This document shows positions 59,184 to 64,000 of a stretch of 64,000 nt of DNA, in pieces. A program made the translations under genes and the position numbers. Numbering within the stretch: position 1 is the stretch's first letter; each line of letters begins with the position of its first letter. Source of the stretch: CAZEHS01 sp964424355 (GTDB taxonomy: Bacteria; Bacillota; Clostridia; Peptostreptococcales; Acidaminobacteraceae). The notes beneath the pieces were generated by a model. It did not search any database, was not told where the DNA came from, and saw only the letters and a list, made by a program, of their open reading frames with translations. The DNA is taken from assembly GCA_964424355.1 (NCBI GenBank), contig CAYRIO010000006.1, positions 1 to 64,000 of the forward strand, written 5' to 3'.

Positions 59184-59444
59184 CTACGGCTTGCTCAGCA
59201 GCGCCTTTTTAGCTGTATACTCTTCGTCATTGATCTCGCCCCGGGCATACCGCTCGTTCAGAATCACGAGGGCGTTGTCGCCGGATCCCGGTGCAGGCTG
59301 TTTGCTGAGCTTCAGATACCGCACCAAAGCCAGAACGCCGAGAATAACCAGTGCCACCAGCATCAGCATAAACAGCGTCATCACAAACCCTTCGATCCCG
59401 CCCAGCATTCCTAAGCCGCCTCGTCCAAATCCATACCGCATCAT
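59184..59444 (-). CDS. SHOCT-domain small membrane protein
   Basis: Protein of 86 residues. A Gly/Arg-rich start (MMRYGFGRGGLGMLGG) is followed by one membrane helix (LFMLMLVALVILGVLALVRY) and a C-terminal SHOCT domain (ALVILNERYARGEINDEEYT). SHOCT is a short oligomerisation module. The ATG at 59444 has GGGTGA upstream; the frame is open to 59489. It is a single-gene unit. Function is unknown. Confidence 0.85.
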   Translation of the reverse strand: MMRYGFGRGGLGMLGGIEGFVMTLFMLMLVALVILGVLALVRYLKLSKQPAPGSGDNALVILNERYARGEINDEEYTAKKALLSKP

Positions 59445-59631
59445 ATCATTCACCCGCTTTCTGCAATAATTCAACATGAAATGGATCATTTCATACTCTT
59501 ATCATAAACCTGATATGTGACGATTGTGTGGAGACAATGCTTAACAGTGAATTAACAGGAAGGATACACAATGATAACTGCAAAGGATTAACATGAGAAC
59601 GACAACACTGATGAACAGAAAAGGAGTTCTC

Positions 59632-61467
59632 ATGAATCCTCAGGATGGTTATAACGGGTCACAGCTCAATATCTACGAAATCATGAATTCCCGTCTGATC
59701 GGGACACTCTATCAACCCATCGTCCGGTTGCAGGATGGGGTTGTCATCGGCTATGAAGCGTTGAGCCGCGGACCGCGCAACACGCCTTTTGAGAGTCCGC
59801 TGGTGCTGCTTTCTGAGGCGGAAAGCAACCACTGTCTCTGGGAGCTTGAGATTCTCTTCCGAAAGCTCGCCATTGAACGGTCCGTTGGTCTTGAAGCGGG
59901 ACAGGCGCTTTTTTTGAATGTGGATCCCCGCATCATCAACGACCCCGGCTTTCATCAGGGCCTTACCCGGGAGTACCTGGAGCACCAGCGCCTGAGTCCT
60001 TCTGCCATCATATTCGAAATCACGGAGCGCTACGCCATCCAGGACCATCAGGCCTTCAATAAGGTCCTCAGCAATTACAGGGATCAGGGCTATCAGATTG
60101 CCATCGATGATGCCGGTTCTGGTTATTCCGGCATGAACACCATTGCGGTCACACGGCCGGAATACGTGAAAATCGATATGGACATCATCAGGAATGTGCA
60201 CGGGGATCCGCTCCGGCAGGCGATTGTGAAGAGCTTTGTGCTGTTGGGTCAGTCGGCGAACATCCGGATTGTGGCTGAGGGGATTGAAACCCGGGAAGAA
60301 TTGAAAACATTGATTCAACTGGGGGTGTATTCAGGACAGGGCTATTATCTTCAGCGCCCGATGCCTAGGATTCAGCCGCTTCCGGAAGCCAAGGTGGAAG
60401 AAATCCTGAACATCAGCCGGATTCAGCAAAATCAAACGGGCTACAGCAGCCACTATCATTTCATTGGAAGCTTGGCGGCTGAACAGCCGGTACTGGAGCC
60501 GGATACCTCCTGCGGTGAACTGGAATCCCTGTTCCGCAAACATGAACTGGAAGCCTTCTGTCTTGCGGGAGAGGGCTATGTAAAGGGGTTAGTTACCCGC
60601 AAGGATCTGTTCCAGACCATGTCCAGTCAGCACGGGCATGCCCTGTATACCCGGCGGCCCGCGTCACTGGTCATGAATGATACCCCCCTGATTGTCGACT
60701 ATTACGCCTCCATCTCATCCGTGGCGGATCAGGCGATGAAACGGTGTACGGAAAAAATGTATGACCCCGTCATCGTCCTGAAGGGGTCTAAATATCACGG
60801 GATGGTGGCTGTCAGGGATCTGCTCCAGTATTCTGTGGAGTACGAGCGGGATTATGCCAGGGAGCTCAATCCCCTGACGCAGCTGCCGGGAAACAAAGTG
60901 ATCAACCGGGTGCTCAACGACATTCTGGTGTACAGCACCCAGGCGGCCCTCTTCTATTTCGATCTGGACTATTTCAAGGCCTATAACGACATCTACGGTT
61001 TTGAGAAAGGGGATCAGATCATCTGCCTGGTCTCCCAGATCATCCAGAGCGTCATCAAGGGGAAGGATGCCATCAACACCTTTGTGGGGCATATCGGTGG
61101 GGACGATTTTGTGGCGGTTGTTGAGAATACGGATCCCCAGGTACTTCATGGAATCTGTAGGGAAATACTGGATCGGTTTGGTCGGGAGATTCAGGGGTTT
61201 TACTCAGAAGATCATTGGAAAGCGAAATGTATCTTCTCGGAGGATCGCCACGGCACCCTGGTTAACCACTGCCTCACCTCCCTGTCCATCGGGGTTCTCT
61301 ACGGCGAGCTGACCCGGATCTCGGATGTGGGAATTTTAGCGGAGCACATGGCCGTCATCAAGAAAGGGGTCAAGCGGATCCCCGGCAACGCCTATCAGAT
61401 GTTCACCCTGGAAACCTTTGAACAGACCCAAGAGCTTCCAAGGCAAAAATTGAAACTGGCGTTGTAG
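59632..61467 (+). CDS. EAL-CBS-GGDEF cyclic-di-GMP signalling protein
   Basis: Protein of 611 residues without membrane segments. The EAL domain covers about 15-260: YEALSRG, FLNVDPR, IIFEITER, IAIDDAGSGY, VKIDMDII, AEGIET and QGYYLQRP are all present, so phosphodiesterase activity is likely. A CBS-like pair (about 290-415; GLVTRKDLF, GMVAVRDLLQYS) follows. The GGDEF domain (420-600) starts NPLTQLPGNKVI and has GGDDF in place of GGDEF, a change that may still allow activity. AAGGAG before the ATG at 59632 supports this start. It is monocistronic. Confidence 0.92.
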   Translation: MNPQDGYNGSQLNIYEIMNSRLIGTLYQPIVRLQDGVVIGYEALSRGPRNTPFESPLVLLSEAESNHCLWELEILFRKLAIERSVGLEAGQALFLNVDPRIINDPGFHQGLTREYLEHQRLSPSAIIFEITERYAIQDHQAFNKVLSNYRDQGYQIAIDDAGSGYSGMNTIAVTRPEYVKIDMDIIRNVHGDPLRQAIVKSFVLLGQSANIRIVAEGIETREELKTLIQLGVYSGQGYYLQRPMPRIQPLPEAKVEEILNISRIQQNQTGYSSHYHFIGSLAAEQPVLEPDTSCGELESLFRKHELEAFCLAGEGYVKGLVTRKDLFQTMSSQHGHALYTRRPASLVMNDTPLIVDYYASISSVADQAMKRCTEKMYDPVIVLKGSKYHGMVAVRDLLQYSVEYERDYARELNPLTQLPGNKVINRVLNDILVYSTQAALFYFDLDYFKAYNDIYGFEKGDQIICLVSQIIQSVIKGKDAINTFVGHIGGDDFVAVVENTDPQVLHGICREILDRFGREIQGFYSEDHWKAKCIFSEDRHGTLVNHCLTSLSIGVLYGELTRISDVGILAEHMAVIKKGVKRIPGNAYQMFTLETFEQTQELPRQKLKLAL

Positions 61468-61640
61468 TCCGTATGCCCATTCCCTTTCCATCATTATAAG
61501 CCATTAGCGTAGGATTTTTTGAATCCTGCGGCCTTCAAAAATAGAACACAGCTCTTACGCCCCTTGGAGAAATCCCAGGGGAATTTTGCTGTCCTGGGAA
61601 AGGAAATAAAGATTTCGGAGCGGATCCGGGCCTTCATTTT

Positions 61641-61820
61641 TTAGGCCGAAGGCTGCCGAATCCCTCCGCAGCAGCTGCCCATGTGCTCCGGATTCTGATG
61701 ATCCGGACGAACAGATTGCTGGTCCACTTCACAAAACACCTTTTTCCTGTCCAAAGGGAAGCGTCTAAGTTCCTGTAAGGCGGCCGTGGGAAACAGAAAA
61801 ACCGACTGAAATGGAGTATT
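61641..61820 (-). pseudogene. Possible remnant of a cysteine-containing protein C-terminus
   Basis: A minus-strand frame of about 59 codons, closed at both ends by stops and without a start codon, reads protein-like: QELRRFPLDRKKVFCEVDQQ and HQNPEHMGSCCGGIRQPSA at the end. No ribosome site or family is recognised. It may be chance; if real, it is a decayed 3' end. Confidence 0.22.
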
Positions 61821-62136
61821 TCAAACGGATTCAAAGATGAGAATTTTATACTGCTTAAAAAATGACAATTTAATGAATAGTTATGGATTGGAAAGATGAA
61901 GCAGCAGCGTAAAAAGCAGACATAAATTGGGAGAAAAAGACGTTTCGCGCACGTTTGAGGCTCTTTCGCGCATAAAGTATTGCAACAAAACGCAAACTAT
62001 GGCCATAATCAATGGATTTCAGATTAACTGACGGCCTTTGCTAGTGAATTTTTAAAAAACACAAACTGAAAACTAATATATGTATAAATTAACAAATGAA
62101 GTAATTTGATAAATATTTAAGAGTATTCAGATGCAA

Positions 62137-62142
62137 TATAAT
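62137..62142 (+). promoter_or_regulatory. -10 element for the secreted protein gene
   Basis: TATAAT at 62137-62142 lies about 59 bases before the start codon at 62201. No good -35 hexamer is seen at the right distance. Confidence 0.35.
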
Positions 62143-62200
62143 GGTATATTTAGAATAATAACTGTGCACACAGTTTAAAAGAAAAGAGGAGCACTAAAAA

Positions 62201-62977
62201 ATGATAAAAAAAATACTTTCAATTACCGTTATGACTGCGTTGTTGCTTAACTTGGGTTTTGCATCTGCATTTGCAGCAACGACTAACGAACAATGTATTA
62301 CAGTGGATTCGGGCAAAATGGGAGTCCTTGCAAGCCAACTAAAGAGCATTGATTGTAGTGATGCAAATAAAGTTAACGCGACATTGTCTGCTTTTTCTAC
62401 AAATACAATGAAGAGTGCATCAGCAGTACTTGGTGCCAGCATCAAGAATCAAGGAGATACAAAAATAAAGTTTGAAAGCAAAAAAACGGTTAAACTGAAC
62501 GAAACTACAACTGTAACCTTTGAAAACGTAAGCGATATAGGCGTTGTTACAATTATTCAGCCAGAAAAACAACTCAAGAACGATCTTTCCAGCATTGCAG
62601 CTGTCAAAGGTATAAGCGCTGCAGCTGCTTCAACCGTGACTAAGAGCGGAACATATAAGTTTTCCTCATATTCCATAATGGGGACCACAATATTTGCTGT
62701 GACGATTAAATATGGGTTCCAAATTACTAACGGGATTGTTAGCTGTACAGAGGGAAAAGGGTGGATTGCACCGGGATTTTTAAGCATGTGGACGGGAAAC
62801 ATCTGGACAGATAAGAATCCGACGAATGTTAATTCTTATGGAACAGCTTGTTGGACTATGCCAATCGCAAAAATATTTGGTATTAATGTGAATTTGCAGT
62901 CTATAAACTATGATTGCAAAGTTAAGTGCAATAGTGCGGGTACAATAACTACAAGTGCTTCGTATGTGTGGAATTAA
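62201..62977 (+). CDS. Secreted cysteine-containing protein of unknown function
   Basis: Protein of 258 residues that I do not recognise. A signal peptide (MIKKILSITVMTALLLNLGF, cut near AFA-A at residue 26) is followed by a mature part with six cysteines (QCITV, SIDCSD, VSCTEG, TACWTM, YDCKVKC), which may form disulfides. An Ala-rich stretch (IAAVKGISAAAASTV, near residues 131-146) lies in the middle, and the C-terminal half is rich in Gly, Asn, Thr and Trp. The gene is strongly AT-rich compared with the rest of the window. GAGGAG before the ATG supports the start. A 62-residue membrane protein gene follows at once. A toxin/bacteriocin-immunity type pair is possible but unproven. Confidence 0.75.
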   Translation: MIKKILSITVMTALLLNLGFASAFAATTNEQCITVDSGKMGVLASQLKSIDCSDANKVNATLSAFSTNTMKSASAVLGASIKNQGDTKIKFESKKTVKLNETTTVTFENVSDIGVVTIIQPEKQLKNDLSSIAAVKGISAAAASTVTKSGTYKFSSYSIMGTTIFAVTIKYGFQITNGIVSCTEGKGWIAPGFLSMWTGNIWTDKNPTNVNSYGTACWTMPIAKIFGINVNLQSINYDCKVKCNSAGTITTSASYVWN

Positions 62978-62985
62978 ATGTGATT

Positions 62986-63174
62986 ATGAAATATAGAAAA
63001 TTGGACTATGTGTGTTTCTTTCTTCTAGGAATGATCCCAGCAATGATGAACATGTACAAGCCCAGCGTGAAGCTCGTGTGTGTGATCGTTGTGTTCAACA
63101 TTCTGGGTGCTGCTGTTTTAGGGTCTCTCACGAATGTTTTTATACGAGGGAAAAATAGCGGAAATATCAGATAA
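62986..63174 (+). CDS. Small two-span membrane protein
   Basis: Protein of 62 residues: basic start (MKYRKLDY), hydrophobic helix (VCFFLLGMIPAMMNMY), short loop, second helix (LVCVIVVFNILGAAVLGSL) and a basic tail. No clear ribosome site precedes the ATG at 62986 (a GTG at 62980 is an alternative), but it starts 8 bases after the stop of the secreted protein, so reinitiation is plausible. The pairing suggests export, anchoring or immunity for its neighbour; this is inference. Confidence 0.55.
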   Translation: MKYRKLDYVCFFLLGMIPAMMNMYKPSVKLVCVIVVFNILGAAVLGSLTNVFIRGKNSGNIR

Positions 63175-63178
63175 TCAC

Positions 63179-63216
63179 AAAGGACCCAGATTGTTTTTTA
63201 GCAATCTGGGTCCTTT
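63179..63216. terminator. Strong terminator after the AT-rich pair
   Basis: A perfect 15-base-pair stem AAAGGACCCAGATTG (63179-63193) pairs with 63202-63216. It has A and T ends on both sides and can serve both strands. Confidence 0.85.
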
Positions 63217-63280
63217 GCGCAGGGGGGAGGAGTTAGGTTAAAGAGAATTTCAAGGAGTTTTTGAAATTTGGTGGACCAAT

Positions 63281-64000
63281 TTACCGGGACAACTCCCAGT
63301 TTTTTATTTGTGGCAGCTGCGGCACTATCCCTTCCGCATAACCCGTCTTCATTCCCTCAGGAAGTTTGTCCTGGATCCTCTGCCGATCCTCCGGGGAGAT
63401 CTGCCGCAGCTCCGACTCTGTTTTGAAATCCCCAGAGCCAATTTCAACTTTTCCTCAACGATGGCCCGGTATGGTTCACTGTAGAGGCTAATCTTGGCAG
63501 CATAATACTTATATCCAAACGCCAGCTGTTTCTTCGCTTCCTCCAGCTTGTCCCGATTTTGCTTCAGAATCGCCTCCTGCTCCTGCAGCATGATGGCCTG
63601 GTTCTCAAGAGTCGCTTTCAACCCATCGATCCTTTCCGGATTAATCTTATAGACCGTCATCAGCCTGGACGTGACACTTTCCAGGCTTTTTTGATGCCCC
63701 GAAATCTTTCCATCCAAGACTTTCTTCTCATCACTGATCCGGAAGGGGTTTATAAAATCAATCTTCCCGTCCAACTCCTTCCGCCGGGCCTTCATGATTT
63801 CCAACTCTCCGTACCTGGTGCTGTAGCTTCTCCAGCTCTGGAATCGCGGCCTATATTTTCCTCAATGCCTCCACTGTCTCCTGGAACTTCCGGATGATCT
63901 CGATCTCCTTCCTGGAAACCTCCATGTACTTCGTTTTCAGCAGCACCAGATGATCCCCTTCCGTATAGACCTGCTTTTAAATCTCATGAAGTGTTTTAGT
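63281..64000 (-). pseudogene. Frameshifted long coiled-coil gene (possible mobilization/relaxase C-terminus), runs off the window
   Basis: Read from the right edge, the minus strand encodes coiled-coil protein broken at several points. One frame gives YTEGDHLVLLKTKYMEVSRK and continues to a TAG after ETVEALRKI. A frameshift near 63820 moves to the frame with YGELEIMKARRKELDGKIDF, which stays open for about 120 codons to KLKLALG. A second shift near 63430 reaches FKTESELRQISPEDRQRIQD and the stop at 63281, ending LPQIKNWELSR. The three pieces read as one continuous protein. Such Lys/Glu/Gln-rich C-termini occur in relaxases of mobilizable elements, but no relaxase motif is in view. Confidence 0.6.

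Larger units (their letters stand above)
61468..62200. other. Gene-poor 733-base gap with inverted and direct repeats
   Basis: I see no confident gene here. Items seen: a small AGGATT-TTTT-GAATCCT hairpin near 61514-61532 that may end the upstream transcript; TCCCAGG/CCTGGGA arms near 61572-61600; a direct repeat TTTCGCGCA at 61943-61951 and 61964-61972, exactly 21 bases apart; and increasing AT content from about 61840. A possible minus-strand remnant is listed separately. Confidence 0.5.

Overview
The window looks like chromosome of an anaerobic, Gram-positive, Clostridia-type Bacillota. I infer this from the gene order tig-clpP-clpX-lon-engB, an isoleucine T-box leader, AbrB- and CheV-type regulators, a class B sortase, a SpoIIE-type phosphatase, strong AGGAGG ribosome sites and amino-acid-fermentation genes (two-subunit serine dehydratase, glycine C-acetyltransferase-like enzyme, threonine deaminase). 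Most of the window is moderately GC-rich by eye (no count was done). Two stretches differ: 53.1-56.4 kb has other codon habits, and 61.8-63.2 kb is clearly AT-rich.

Layout. 0-5 kb: the end of typA, then a compact type IV pilus-like operon (PilC, four short pilin-like or membrane proteins, PilT). 5-9 kb: a small redox operon (siroheme/4Fe-4S half-reductase, unknown protein, hybrid-cluster-protein-associated CxxC protein) behind a CRP/FNR-type dyad, then a secreted copper-amine-oxidase-N protein and an AbrB-like zinc protein. 9-19 kb: GIY-YIG protein, a 35-residue membrane peptide, RtcB, RecX, and the protein quality-control block tig-clpP-clpX-lon-engB. 19-31 kb: two paired sensor-only membrane proteins, cyclophilin, an NMT1-type ABC importer with a D-2-hydroxyacid dehydrogenase, GNAT, RluA, a stand-alone HEPN-like protein, signal peptidase I and a nucleoside kinase. 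30-42 kb: signalling and amino-acid enzymes (SpoIIE phosphatase, HTH regulator, Kbl, CheV, HD-GYP response regulator, REC-PAS-GGDEF-HD protein, serine dehydratase, Cache-GGDEF). 42-51 kb: ABC-F protein, T-box-controlled ilvA, sortase B, DUF2157/GDYXXLXY pair, EamA exporter and small proteins. 51-56 kb: YbaK-type deacylase, sigma-54 activator, a histidine-ammonia-lyase-like protein and an MFS transporter. 56-64 kb: chemoreceptor, SHOCT protein, EAL-CBS-GGDEF protein, an AT-rich patch with a secreted protein, and a decayed coiled-coil gene at the right edge.

The most interesting locus is 51.4-56.4 kb. A sigma-54 activator is followed by a near-consensus -24/-12 promoter, then a member of the histidine/phenylalanine ammonia-lyase fold that lacks the Ala-Ser-Gly triad needed for the MIO cofactor and other catalytic residues, then an MFS permease. 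This reads as an inducible uptake/processing unit around a non-canonical lyase-fold protein of unknown chemistry. Second tier: the candidate nitrosative-stress operon at 5.2-6.8 kb with its dyad at -41.5, and the CARF-less HEPN-like protein at 27.4 kb. Several proteins handling cyclic-di-GMP are spread through the window (one intact HD-GYP, one HD-GYP with the metal-binding His changed to Tyr, three GGDEF domains, one EAL), next to chemotaxis parts, so motility or surface control is a recurring theme.
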